Assembly: GCF_003026215.1 (NCBI RefSeq) | Contig: NZ_PYOC01000001.1 | Coordinates: 1,178,001 to 1,242,000 of the forward strand | Source: Photobacterium indicum | Lineage (GTDB): Bacteria; Pseudomonadota; Gammaproteobacteria; Enterobacterales; Vibrionaceae | Reading direction: 5' to 3' | Length of the DNA: 64,000 nt | Shown: positions 45,735-54,088 of the stretch, one piece after another | How the letters are laid out: each line of letters begins with the position of its first letter | Position numbering within the stretch: the first letter of the stretch is position 1 | Translations under genes and position numbers: made by a program | Notes under the pieces: model-generated | Database searches by the model: none | Told to the model about the DNA's origin: nothing | The model's input: the letters and a program-made list of their open reading frames with translations, nothing else

Positions 45735-45923
45735 ATGCAACTAACCACGCAAGCTTTAATGGTTCAGGGAACAACATCAGACGCAGGTAAAAGTGTACTT
45801 ACAGCGGGTTTATGCCGTGTACTTGCGCGAAAATGTATAAAGGTAGCGCCATTCAAGTCTCAAAATGTGGCGGCTGTATCTATTGCATTGCATCGAACAC
45901 CATTTAGTTATAATTATTGCTAA
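45735..45923 (+). pseudogene. cobQ: 5' fragment of cobQ/cbiP (cobyric acid synthase), cut by the prophage
   Basis: The first 46 codons are a perfect CbiP-type beginning: [19 protein letters not shown] is the P-loop NTPase motif, then [18 protein letters not shown]. Similarity ends at codon GCG (45870-45872). After that the frame runs into unrelated residues and stops at 45921-45923. The missing ~440 residues (glutaminase and most of the synthetase domain) should lie on the far side of the inserted element, outside the window. CbiP amidates adenosylcobyrinic acid a,c-diamide at four side chains. Confidence 0.9.
45852..45872. other. Candidate attL core at the cobQ-prophage junction
   Basis: Chromosomal cobQ coding similarity ends inside TTCAAGTCTCAAAATGTGGC and prophage DNA begins. 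The crossover core should be in this ~20 bases. The duplicate at the right end (attR) is not in the window, so the exact core cannot be fixed here. Confidence 0.6.
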
Positions 45924-45980
45924 GTTATGCCTTAAATAACAGTGGCTTATGAAATATTTTTTGATTTTATAATGACAGTA

Positions 45981-46046
45981 AGTACCAATTTGTAATACCC
46001 TAAAACAACGAGATTTAAACAAGAAAGTGTACCAAGTGTGTACCAA
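45981..46046. repeat. TACCAA repeats between attL and int (candidate integrase arm sites)
   Basis: GTGTACCAA occurs at 46027-46035 and again at 46038-46046, 11 bases apart, with a related AGTACCAAT at 45981-45989. Short direct repeats in this position are typical of arm-type integrase or Xis sites. A role is inferred from position only. Confidence 0.4.
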
Positions 46047-46071
46047 ATCTTGATGTGTTTTAGGGGTGGCA

Positions 46072-47322
46072 ATGAATATCACAGATGCTTTTTTGAGAAA
46101 TGCTGTAGGTAAACCATATAGCGGTGCACCACAAATTGCGTATGGGAAAGGGCTATCTATTCGCATTAGTCCTAAAGGTAAAATTACTTGGGTTCTTAGA
46201 TATAACTTCAATGGTGCCCCTGCTCGGGTGAAGCTGGGGGAGTATCCAGCCATGAAGATCAAAGAAGCTCAAGACCAACGTGATGAATACAAGGCTTTAG
46301 TTTCTAAAGGCATCGACCCGAGAAGCGATCACATCAAACTTGGTGTTAACTCACCCAAAACCATATCGGCACTTATTGAGTATTATGTCGAACACTCACT
46401 GATGGAAACTAATAAACAATGGCAAAGTATAAATAGTTTGCTACAACGCTCTGTTGTTCCTCATATTGGTGATTACAAGGCTGGTGACATTGAGCTTTCT
46501 GATTATGTGCGTATGTTTCAGATCGAGAGAGAAAGAGCAGGGGCAAAACATGCTACTCGTTTGCTGTACCGCCTAAAGAGTGTTTTGAATTACGGTATTC
46601 GACATGGTTTTCTCAAGCAAAATCACTTAAACCATTTAAAGGGACGTGATGTTGGAGAAATAAGTAAACCAGTGAAGCGTAAACTTACCGAAGTTGAAAT
46701 TGGTGCCATGTGGGTTTGTATTGATACGCTTCCGTATCATGAGACAATGAAAAACTTATTAAAACTCACTATGATTTTTGGTTCTCGAATTAGTGAGCTA
46801 AGACTGTCTGAAAAGTCACATTTCGATTTTGATAAAATGGTTTGGACGGTCCCAGTTATTAATAACAAGATGGGGAGTAAGCTAGAAGCTGAAATAACTC
46901 GTCCTATCCCTAAAATGGCAGAGTCGATCATTAGGCAGCAAATAGATATAGCTCCTGATTTTAAATATATGTTCCCTCGCTATTATATTGTTGCTGATAA
47001 GCCTATTGATCAAAAAACGCCATATAGACCATCATTGGTATTGGGCCAAATGATGTCAGGTTTAGGTTACACAGAAACTCGTAATCATGACATGCGTAGA
47101 ACAGCGAGAAATGCATGGGAACAACTCAGGTTTCCGCCCTACGTAAGTGAAACAATGCTAGGTCATAAAGTCCACAAAGGTGTTATGGCGCATTATGTGG
47201 ATTATGATTATTTAGAAGAACAGCGTGAATGCTATGACATATGGTGTGAATATATCCAAAAGAAAGTAAGTGATTTTTTAAGTAACCAAAGACACATTTC
47301 ACAGCTAGGATCTGCATCATAA
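46072..47322 (+). CDS. int: Tyrosine recombinase / phage integrase (P4-like, DUF4102 N-terminus)
   Basis: 416 residues. N-terminal SAM-like/DUF4102 domain with PYSGAPQIAYGKGLSIRISP and the arm-binding type KLGEYPAMKIKEAQ. Catalytic core: first Arg in FGSRISELRLS, HxxR in NHDMRRTARNAW, LGHK, and the Tyr nucleophile in MAHYVDYDY. The start is the ATG at 46072 with AGGGG five bases upstream. It reads away from attL, and the interval to cobQ holds possible arm sites. It would catalyse insertion and excision in cobQ. Confidence 0.93.
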   Translation: MNITDAFLRNAVGKPYSGAPQIAYGKGLSIRISPKGKITWVLRYNFNGAPARVKLGEYPAMKIKEAQDQRDEYKALVSKGIDPRSDHIKLGVNSPKTISALIEYYVEHSLMETNKQWQSINSLLQRSVVPHIGDYKAGDIELSDYVRMFQIERERAGAKHATRLLYRLKSVLNYGIRHGFLKQNHLNHLKGRDVGEISKPVKRKLTEVEIGAMWVCIDTLPYHETMKNLLKLTMIFGSRISELRLSEKSHFDFDKMVWTVPVINNKMGSKLEAEITRPIPKMAESIIRQQIDIAPDFKYMFPRYYIVADKPIDQKTPYRPSLVLGQMMSGLGYTETRNHDMRRTARNAWEQLRFPPYVSETMLGHKVHKGVMAHYVDYDYLEEQRECYDIWCEYIQKKVSDFLSNQRHISQLGSAS

Positions 47323-47358
47323 CTCTCTAATAAATAGTGAAGCGGATTAATTGAGTTT

Positions 47359-47393
47359 TAACCTGTCAGGGTTTGACTAAACCTGACAGGTTA
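47359..47393. repeat. Perfect 12-bp inverted repeat after int
   Basis: TAACCTGTCAGG and CCTGACAGGTTA with an 11-base spacer, 36 bases after the integrase stop. No T run follows on the plus strand. Could be a terminator-like structure or a protein-binding dyad. Confidence 0.6.
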
Positions 47394-47740
47394 CATGCAC
47401 TCGCACAAACAGGTTTATGCCCCTTTTGAAGTTATCTAGATTTTACTGTTTAGTTAGCCAAATCATCATTTGACCCACTCTCCCTTATAATAAGGTATTT
47501 ATTAGAACGAGAGAGCATCAAATGTTAATTTGCTCTAGTAACAGATAAAACGTTGTCATTATTTGTTTTGATAATATACTTTATCGCATTAATGGTAATT
47601 ATATTATTGATATTTAATACATTTCATCTTATTCGAGAGTGATTTGTTAGATCTTTGTGTATGATTATTGAGACATAAGGTGTTATTCTATCGCGTGTAA
47701 GGATATATGAGCTAATATCTTATGACAGGTATTAATAGAT
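47394..47740. other. AT-rich interval, probable promoter of the cargo genes
   Basis: No reading frame of interest on either strand. Contains TATAAT-like stretches (such as TATAATAAGG near 47487) and likely the promoter for the pair starting at 47741. Confidence 0.4.
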
Positions 47741-48565
47741 ATGACTCACATGAACGATACTAGTGAAAAAGCAACTGATGTAACTGTTCCAGATGAAAAA
47801 AGAAAGTACTCAATTGAAGAAAGTAGAATAAATTTTTTATTTTTCATTTCATTTGTGCTTTTTTTGATTATTTCTCTGCTTTTATTATTTGTGACAAATG
47901 TTTATAAGGAAGAATTTAATAGAAATGTATTTGAGCCAATCGGGGTTTTACTTTTGGGCGTTTCTGTTTGTGGTATGCTTACCATTATGTTTGCAAATTA
48001 TATGAATTCATATGGTCACCTTGAGTCACATGGTGCATATATTAAAGGTGCACTAGCAATGTTCGTTATTTTATTTTTTTCAATTGGTTCATCATATTAC
48101 CTTCTTTCAGAAGATGTAAAAAATACCGAAGAAGAAATAAACAAAAAGGTTAATGAGATTGTTAATGAAAAGATTGATGAGAACCATGAAAAAGTTATAG
48201 GACAGCTCAAGGAGGTCATACCTAATCTAGGAAAGATCGGTAATTTATACTTTGTTACTCAGTGTAGTAAGTTGCCAACTGACAAAATAACATATGAATC
48301 AATTTCATTTGATAATAAGGAGGATGATATTGTCTCGACATCTAAGGGGATTCAAGTGAAAGCTAACACAAAAATTAATAAAGATATTTTAATTAGCGCT
48401 AAATCTTTACTTGATGATGGCTCATTACTTTTTCAGATTATATATAATACTGCTGAAAGCTTGGTTATAATAAAATTCAATGATGTTGAAGAGCTTTTAA
48501 ATATATGTCAAAAACAAAGAGCTACCTCAGGTAAAGTCACGCAAAGTGTAACACCAACCCCTTAA
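47741..48565 (+). CDS. Membrane protein with three hydrophobic spans and a coiled coil, unknown (prophage cargo)
   Basis: 274 residues. Hydrophobic segments at about 30-52, 64-85 and 103-121 (FLFFISFVLFLIISLLLLFV; PIGVLLLGVSVCGMLTIMFA; AMFVILFFSIGSSYYLL). Then a charged region likely to form a coiled coil (NTEEEINKKVNEIVNEKIDE), then a soluble C-terminus of about 110 residues with two Cys. No family is recognised. It is very AT-rich like its neighbour and unlike the phage early genes. Together the pair looks like an acquired module; superinfection exclusion or defence is a possibility, not a claim. Confidence 0.6.
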   Translation: MTHMNDTSEKATDVTVPDEKRKYSIEESRINFLFFISFVLFLIISLLLLFVTNVYKEEFNRNVFEPIGVLLLGVSVCGMLTIMFANYMNSYGHLESHGAYIKGALAMFVILFFSIGSSYYLLSEDVKNTEEEINKKVNEIVNEKIDENHEKVIGQLKEVIPNLGKIGNLYFVTQCSKLPTDKITYESISFDNKEDDIVSTSKGIQVKANTKINKDILISAKSLLDDGSLLFQIIYNTAESLVIIKFNDVEELLNICQKQRATSGKVTQSVTPTP

Positions 48566-48579
48566 AGGTAATAAGTACG

Positions 48580-49761
48580 ATGAATATAATTAAGCAAATA
48601 TTCACGCTGTGTTCTCTAGCTTTGGCTTATAATGTACAAGCTGAAGATGTAATAGATTTATGTTTGTTACCACAAAATATAATTAGATGTGAAGAATTAG
48701 CTAACACTGAGCCTTATGATAAAAATAGCTTTTTAAAAGCGTATAAATTTATAGAACTTGTATCAATAAAAGGGATTGAAAAAATTTCAAGTGAAAATAA
48801 AATAACTGAAAAACATTTGATTAGAGTTATATATATACTGGATGAATATATTAATAATTACCCTGGGCTTATGGATGATGCAAGTAAGATAAGTTTAACA
48901 AACGAATCGAGTAAAAATGAGATAATTGAGAAGATCGATATATATAAGAATGTCATCAATGAAATCCCTTATAGTAGAAGTGCGGTAATTTCTATACTTG
49001 GTGTGGTTTTTTATAATTTATCTTTGTGTGAGTATCAAGAAAGGAAAAATTGTGACTCATATCTTAAGGAGGCTAGGGAGTATTTAAATGAAGTTAATAG
49101 TGTCGATTCTAGTTTGTTAAATAAATCTAAGTTTTCATGGAGATGGTATAATGACATTCTTGTGATGGAGTTTATTTTGAATTTATATTTGAATGATAGT
49201 AATGAGGCGGTTCTAAGTAAGTTAAAAGAATACAGTAATAAGAGTGTGGTTGATTTTTTCCCTACTGCAATTAACTCAGAGGGGTATATTAATGATGATT
49301 ATATCGATCAAATATGGATTGGTACTGTTTTGCCTAGAGGTGGTGTAAATAAAGGATATTATACAAATAATGTCGTTCTTTTTGCTCTTAATGATATAGA
49401 AGAACACCCAAAAAAAGAGAGGCTTGATGTATATAGCAATAAAATAGAAGGTATGGAGAATGATGATCTTACAATAGTTATAAAGAGTTTCAGTACAGAG
49501 CGTGAAGCAAGTATTGAAATGGTAAAAATAAAAGACAAATATAAGGACTATGTTCTATCAAATGTTATATATCCAGAGATGTTTACACTGGAGTTTTATT
49601 TGAATAAGTTAAAAGTTACCCGGCCAGATAAAGGGAGCCATTATGGTGTGGGTTTTGGTTATTTAAGTGAAACTCAAGTTAATATTTTTTATGAAAATTA
49701 TGAAGGATGGGGGTTTAACAATGGTTTTTTTACCATCCGACCTTTAGTTCCAAAGTTTTGA
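48580..49761 (+). CDS. Secreted/periplasmic protein with a possible SPOR-like C-terminal part, unknown (prophage cargo)
   Basis: 393 residues. Sec signal peptide (MNIIKQIFTLCSLALAYNVQ, cleavage before AED). The middle is helical and resembles short TPR-like repeats (ILGVVFYNLSLCEYQERKNC, DSYLKEAREYLNEVNSVDSS). Residues about 300-340 (LTIVIKSFSTEREASIEMVK) have the strand-helix look of a SPOR domain. Sampled 60-base segment 48901-48960 has 16 G+C, much lower than the neighbouring cargo block. It starts 14 bases after the membrane protein gene and is probably co-expressed. Confidence 0.6.
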   Translation: MNIIKQIFTLCSLALAYNVQAEDVIDLCLLPQNIIRCEELANTEPYDKNSFLKAYKFIELVSIKGIEKISSENKITEKHLIRVIYILDEYINNYPGLMDDASKISLTNESSKNEIIEKIDIYKNVINEIPYSRSAVISILGVVFYNLSLCEYQERKNCDSYLKEAREYLNEVNSVDSSLLNKSKFSWRWYNDILVMEFILNLYLNDSNEAVLSKLKEYSNKSVVDFFPTAINSEGYINDDYIDQIWIGTVLPRGGVNKGYYTNNVVLFALNDIEEHPKKERLDVYSNKIEGMENDDLTIVIKSFSTEREASIEMVKIKDKYKDYVLSNVIYPEMFTLEFYLNKLKVTRPDKGSHYGVGFGYLSETQVNIFYENYEGWGFNNGFFTIRPLVPKF

Positions 49762-49853
49762 CTCAGTCTATCACCATAGCATGGTTAATTCAGAGTGAGA
49801 TCACGAACATTTTTGATCTGAGATATCTCTTTAAACGAACCAAAGAGCACTTT

Positions 49854-49991
49854 ATGACACTTAAGTTAAATACAAACACGGAAGGTGAACTGATGGTGGA
49901 AGTGCGCGCGTGGCTATGCCGGGAAAGAGATAATGAAACAGATAAGCCACTTGAAGATTGGGACACACCTATTACTTTTACACTTAAGTAG
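49854..49991 (+). CDS. Possible 45-residue small ORF
   Basis: From ATG 49854 (weak GAGC upstream), a short polar protein that begins MTLKLNTNTEGEL and ends TPITFTLK; it may be real but could be chance. Located after the AT-rich pair, before the second cargo block. Confidence 0.3.
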   Translation: MTLKLNTNTEGELMVEVRAWLCRERDNETDKPLEDWDTPITFTLK

Positions 49992-50461
49992 ATCAACGTC
50001 GAACCTTTGTATATTCACTTTTGTCTAGATTTGTGCCGGCGGCGATGCGACAAAGAAATACCCAAAGTAGCATAAATATGTAGCTTAACGCTTCAAGCCC
50101 CCCCAATTTTACTAATGGTACTACTTCTGTGAGATAGCGCGTAATGTACATTTTGGCATTGCAATTATGCTAGTTTGATTCAGTGCACGAAGATCTGGTG
50201 ATGTGACCGTTGCCTCCAGCCATATTGTCTCCCCATCTACCGATAGACTGTTACTTATCATTACAGTAAGCATATTGTTGTGTATTGGTCGTTCATTATA
50301 TTTATTTGGCATAAGTAAAAAATAAGTTTGCTACTCAATTAAATTTTGACCTACTTTATGAGTGTTGATGCAATCTATTATTTAATGGATAAGATCTTGT
50401 GCCGCCAATAACGGTGGGCAGGATAGTGCTCGATAGGCTTATCTCACTGTGAGGGACGATG
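49992..50461. other. Non-coding interval between the two cargo blocks
   Basis: About 470 bases. A minus-strand frame at 50121-50312 (63 codons) has no ribosome site and no recognisable family. Sequence composition changes here from AT-rich to more GC-rich, marking the border of two acquired segments. Confidence 0.45.
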
Positions 50462-51253
50462 ATGCTGAGAACTAACATGGAAAGGTTGAAGCAGATACAG
50501 CGTAAGTTAATGGTGGAGGCTGACGGTGTCCTCGGCCCACAAACCCTCACCGCGATAGAGAAGAAGCTTGGTCTCTCATTTAAGCCTATTTTGATGGATA
50601 AGGGAGGTGTAGTGAAGTTTGTGTTATCACTCTCCGGTATCGAGCACATCATCCGTTATGAGATCAGTTCGCCTGCATACTATGAGACCAAGCTTAAATC
50701 GCCAACTTGGCCGGGCGGAGACTCCGGGGTCACTATCGGTATTGGGTATGATCTCGGTTATGTCACTCCAGACAAATTCCGTTTTGACTGGCAGACAGAG
50801 CTATCCGCATCCAGTTTAGATAGACTCACCAAAGTCTGTGGTAAGAAAAAAGGCCGAGCGAAGCGTACTCTGTCGCGCCTATCTCACATACAGATCTCTT
50901 ATCACGCTGCCCATAATGTTTTTATCGAAACCTCCATCCCTGCGTATTGCCAAAGAGCACAACGAGCATTTCCCGGCTTAGCGCAGCTGCAACCCGACGC
51001 GCAGGTTGCCCTACTTTCACTGGTATATAACCGCGGGAGCAGCATGAAAGGAGACAGTCGTAGGGAGATGCGTGCTATTCGTGATGCCGTCACAGTGAAA
51101 GACTACGCCACAATCGCAGATCAGATTGAAAAAATGAAGCGCTTATGGGCTGGACGTGGACTTGATGGATTACTGAGCCGTCGTGACCACGAAGCGGAGC
51201 TGGTACGTAACTGTAACCGCGTCTATTCACCTGATGAGCTGGTATGCGTATAG
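50462..51253 (+). CDS. Lysozyme-like muramidase with N-terminal peptidoglycan-binding repeat (prophage cargo)
   Basis: About 263 residues. Residues ~4-36 (KQIQRKLMVEADGVLGPQTL) match a peptidoglycan-binding type 1 repeat. Then a glycoside hydrolase 24-like core: HIIRYEISSPAYY with the candidate catalytic Glu, and GGDSGVTIGIGYDLGY with the Asp/Thr of the family. Later LLSLVYNRGSS resembles the lysozyme substrate-groove region. It is not next to a holin, and lies far left of the late operon, so it is unlikely to be the phage endolysin. GAGGG precedes the start. Composition (35 G+C in the 60 bases 50941-51000) differs from the preceding pair. Confidence 0.65.
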   Translation: MLRTNMERLKQIQRKLMVEADGVLGPQTLTAIEKKLGLSFKPILMDKGGVVKFVLSLSGIEHIIRYEISSPAYYETKLKSPTWPGGDSGVTIGIGYDLGYVTPDKFRFDWQTELSASSLDRLTKVCGKKKGRAKRTLSRLSHIQISYHAAHNVFIETSIPAYCQRAQRAFPGLAQLQPDAQVALLSLVYNRGSSMKGDSRREMRAIRDAVTVKDYATIADQIEKMKRLWAGRGLDGLLSRRDHEAELVRNCNRVYSPDELVCV

Positions 51254-51482
51254 GCTAGGTGTGAGAATTATGCACTTTTCATCTGCCATATTAGTGCCAT
51301 GCAGAAACTCACAATAGACAAGAAGTAAAAATTAGACGCCACATTAGCACAGTGGAACACCGTTTTTTAGGGAGTGTTCAGATAAAATGAATAAGGCTTA
51401 ATAGACTTATATCCACCCCTCTTTGGCAGGTAGTTGACCGGTACCTAGTCAATAAATAGAAGCATAAAGCAAGGAGAGTATT
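51254..51482. other. Interval within the cargo trio
   Basis: About 230 bases with no coding frame recognised. It could hold a promoter for the two genes that follow. Confidence 0.35.
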
Positions 51483-51833
51483 ATGGGACAGTTTAGAATG
51501 GCACTCGATAAAATGGCTGAAGGAATCAAGGATTTATCGTCTTTGGATGTTGTCACTTATGAAGGTCGTGTCACGCTGCAAAGTGGGGAGTCATTAGATA
51601 ATGTTAACTTTGAAACGGTGCTACAAAAAGCCAAGGATAACCCAGATATCGACCTAAAAATCGTTGCCAGTACGCATGTGGAAATCGATGGTGATATAAC
51701 AACCTTCTACGATGAAGATATCAGCGATGAACAAAAACAGGCGCATATTGAGCTCATAGATATTGGGGCAGAGAACCGTAATGCCACCGTTGAAATGATC
51801 ATGGGAGTTATTGGTGATGTATCGACGATATAG
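51483..51833 (+). CDS. Small soluble acidic protein, unknown (prophage cargo)
   Basis: 116 residues, AAGGAGAG at good spacing before the ATG. Acidic, no signal peptide and no membrane span; predicted alpha/beta with the segment DGDITTFYDEDISDEQKQAH near residue 75. It sits between two genes for peptidoglycan-binding proteins. A cytoplasmic partner or regulator is possible; it lacks a signal peptide, so it is not an obvious periplasmic immunity protein. Confidence 0.5.
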   Translation: MGQFRMALDKMAEGIKDLSSLDVVTYEGRVTLQSGESLDNVNFETVLQKAKDNPDIDLKIVASTHVEIDGDITTFYDEDISDEQKQAHIELIDIGAENRNATVEMIMGVIGDVSTI

Positions 51834-51855
51834 CACCTAGTAATAGAGTATTGCG

Positions 51856-53463
51856 ATGAGAAATGAATTTTCACTTGAGGTGCTAGGGGATCAGCTAGAC
51901 GACGCGCTGGCAAAAGGGCAGTTACCTGATCCCAGCGCACCAGTAAAGATCGGCACCCCCAACGAGATGGATTCAGCCGCCTACCGTAAAGTGGTGCGAC
52001 AACGCTTGATATCACTTGGTTATCTAAAGCGCGGATACTTATGTAACAGCTCCAGCTGTAGAGTAGATGAGCACTTTATCATCGCTGTCAAACAGTTCCA
52101 GCGCGAGATAGGTACCCGCTCGGACGGTTGGCTCGGCCCCAAGTCTTGGCGTATGCTGGATAGTTTAGTAAGCTTTGAAAACGAACAAGATCCAGCCTTA
52201 TGGCTACAAAGCTGGCGAGGGACGGTGGTGCCCCCTTCCCATCGGCTCGATATAGCTACTAATAGTGCTGTGCAGCGTGCGACTTATTTACGCCTCTACA
52301 CTATGGGCTTTTTTGATTCCACCCCAAATCGAAAGCATCGGCTAAAGCCAAACACCAAAATCGACCCAAGCAACAATGCAAGCTACCGTAAAGCGCTAAA
52401 AAATTTTGTACTTTTTGCCAAGTCAATAGGGTTAATCCACACATCTCTCCCTAACCAATTAAGTATGCCGCTTTTGCAATTGATCTTTGGTTTTGATGTC
52501 ATTCTCAGCCAACTCGCCATCAAGGAATACTATCGGCGTACGGTACGAGAATACTACCCACAAATGGAAGCCGTTGCCCGTATCGAACTCTGGCTAAGTG
52601 GCTACGACGTGCAACCCATAGCAAACGAGTCAGAAAGACTCACTCATTTAAAATTTAGAGAAATAAAAAGTGCCAACCAGTTAAAACAGGCGATTACTGA
52701 CTTCTGGAGCGATACCAACTCCAGAGAAAATCAACCAAAGGCGAAAAAGAGCATCAGCTTCAAATTATTTACCCAGTTTAATATGTATTTACAACAACCT
52801 AGCGAGGTGATTAATGGGGAGAGTGAGGATGAGATTAAATTTGAGCGCGACGTTGAACGCCTACTGAGAAGCAAGCATGATCAAAATGCGCTCTCTCAGC
52901 AGCTAAAGCGTATCGCCAGTACCATCTGGGATGGGGTAAAACGGGTTGCTCGGTGGCTTTTTCGTATAGTAACGGGAGTCGTCAAGAGGACCATCAACCT
53001 GTTTACCAACTTGGCTCGCTATATTGCAAATAAAGCCCGAGAGGCTTATATCTGTGTTGTGCGCGTCATCGATATTGTTCAGGGAGGATTGCACTATTTG
53101 CAGGGACAGGTAGCCCAGAGTAGCCATATAGGCACAGTGATACTCAGTCAGGAGATAGATTTTGATCAACACTGTATATTCGACCCAAATGCTGCAGCCG
53201 ACATCCTTGCAACGCATATGGCACAGTATCGAACATACTCTAAAGTCTACATTGCTGCGACAAGGATACTTTGTCATTTATTCGCTATTGCCAATAGAGT
53301 ATTCCGAGCAGCCATTTCTCCAATTGGTTGGTTAAGTGCGCTATTAGCTCTCTCTCTACTTGCCAATCACTTTCGAGCAATACAGCAAGAAGTAGATCAG
53401 TTACGTAGTTATAAACTCAACACAGCTCATCCATTGGCAAGCTTTCAACGTGAAGTAACCTAA
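51856..53463 (+). CDS. Large peptidoglycan-binding-domain protein with C-terminal hydrophobic anchor (prophage cargo)
   Basis: 535 residues. Residues about 37-100 hold a peptidoglycan-binding type 1 fold (RQRLISLGYLKRGYLC, VKQFQREIGTRSDGWLGPKS, where the WLGPKSW motif is the family DGxxGxxT-like turn). A second degenerate repeat may follow at ~135-165. The middle is helical and basic; the end has hydrophobic stretches (VFRAAISPIGWLSALLALSL). No clear signal peptide. No family name is offered. It begins 22 bases after the small acidic protein. It may act with the lysozyme-like protein on cell walls. Confidence 0.6.
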   Translation: MRNEFSLEVLGDQLDDALAKGQLPDPSAPVKIGTPNEMDSAAYRKVVRQRLISLGYLKRGYLCNSSSCRVDEHFIIAVKQFQREIGTRSDGWLGPKSWRMLDSLVSFENEQDPALWLQSWRGTVVPPSHRLDIATNSAVQRATYLRLYTMGFFDSTPNRKHRLKPNTKIDPSNNASYRKALKNFVLFAKSIGLIHTSLPNQLSMPLLQLIFGFDVILSQLAIKEYYRRTVREYYPQMEAVARIELWLSGYDVQPIANESERLTHLKFREIKSANQLKQAITDFWSDTNSRENQPKAKKSISFKLFTQFNMYLQQPSEVINGESEDEIKFERDVERLLRSKHDQNALSQQLKRIASTIWDGVKRVARWLFRIVTGVVKRTINLFTNLARYIANKAREAYICVVRVIDIVQGGLHYLQGQVAQSSHIGTVILSQEIDFDQHCIFDPNAAADILATHMAQYRTYSKVYIAATRILCHLFAIANRVFRAAISPIGWLSALLALSLLANHFRAIQQEVDQLRSYKLNTAHPLASFQREVT

Positions 53464-53641
53464 ATTTAGTCTCTGATCATCACTGCTTGTTAAGATACAA
53501 GAGTTTTAGCAACTTAGAGTAAACCTTCCAGTGATAACAAGCTTGGGACGTCTATTTTATATGACGATATATTTTTTACAATTTGTCTGATGTCGTCAAT
53601 TTATAAGAATCAAAGTATCTGAATCGTATATGAGCCAGTAC

Positions 53642-53671
53642 AAGTGAAGGGCTTAAACAAGCCCTTCACTT
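53642..53671. terminator. Terminator hairpin overlapping the end of the AlpA-like gene
   Basis: AAGTGAAGGGCTT / AAGCCCTTCACTT, a 13-bp perfect stem with a four-base loop. A TTTT tail occurs on the plus strand. The last codons and stop of the minus-strand AlpA-like gene (53653-53655) lie in the loop and one arm, so the terminator is built from coding sequence. Confidence 0.75.
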
Positions 53672-53850
53672 TTGCACCATTCATCAAATTGTTTTCTGGA
53701 ATATTTACCTCTCCCTTTTTTCTCTGGGAAGTTTTCTGTTCGATAAATAAAAGCATCTAGAGTTGTTGGTTTCATGCCTAAAACCACGCAAATGTCTGAG
53801 CGGGAAATAAACAGAGGTTTGAAGGTTTCTTGTTCTAATTTGTTAGTCAT
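53653..53850 (-). CDS. AlpA-like / excisionase-type DNA-binding protein
   Basis: 65 residues. A small winged-helix type HTH (FISRSDICVVLGMKPTTLDA, then IYRTENFPEKKGRGKYSRKQ) as in AlpA/Xis directionality factors. It ends the leftward early operon nearest to int, where a recombination directionality factor would be. Its start overlaps the stop of the gene before it by eight bases. It likely helps excision from cobQ or regulates int. Confidence 0.7.
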   Translation of the reverse strand: MTNKLEQETFKPLFISRSDICVVLGMKPTTLDAFIYRTENFPEKKGRGKYSRKQFDEWCKSEGLV

Positions 53851-54088
53851 GATAATTCATCACATCCTTAATTGAGCGTTGCATATTGGAAAGTATTCTT
53901 TCTGATTTATTGGCTCTTTGCCTTTGTTCAAAGAGCTGGGATTTGGTTTCTTCAAGTTCGCGCAAAGTTACCTTTAAAGCTGCACAGCCTTTTAAGATTG
54001 CTTTGCTTGATGACTTCTCATCGGTGATCAGCTTAATATCTTCAATGAGCTTTTCTTCGTAGGGGGTAGGTCTGAGAGTGAGTGCCAT
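53843..54088 (-). CDS. Small coiled-coil protein, unknown
   Basis: 81 residues from ATG 54088 (AGGTG upstream; the frame to 54196 has no support). Lys/Glu-rich helical (KVTLRELEETKSQLFEQRQR), probably a coiled coil. Overlaps the AlpA-like gene, so both are translationally coupled. Confidence 0.6.
   Translation of the reverse strand: MALTLRPTPYEEKLIEDIKLITDEKSSSKAILKGCAALKVTLRELEETKSQLFEQRQRANKSERILSNMQRSIKDVMNYHD

Noticed and set aside
45924-46071. tRNA gene at the left attachment site
   Set aside because: No cloverleaf or tRNA-like 3' end was seen; the target is a protein gene (cobQ).
50121-50312. 63-codon minus-strand ORF between the cargo blocks
   Set aside because: No Shine-Dalgarno sequence and no recognisable family; kept only as a note within the intergenic entry.
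50462-51253. The lysozyme-like gene being the phage endolysin
   Set aside because: It lies between int and the early operon, without holin or spanin genes, far from the expected lysis cassette.
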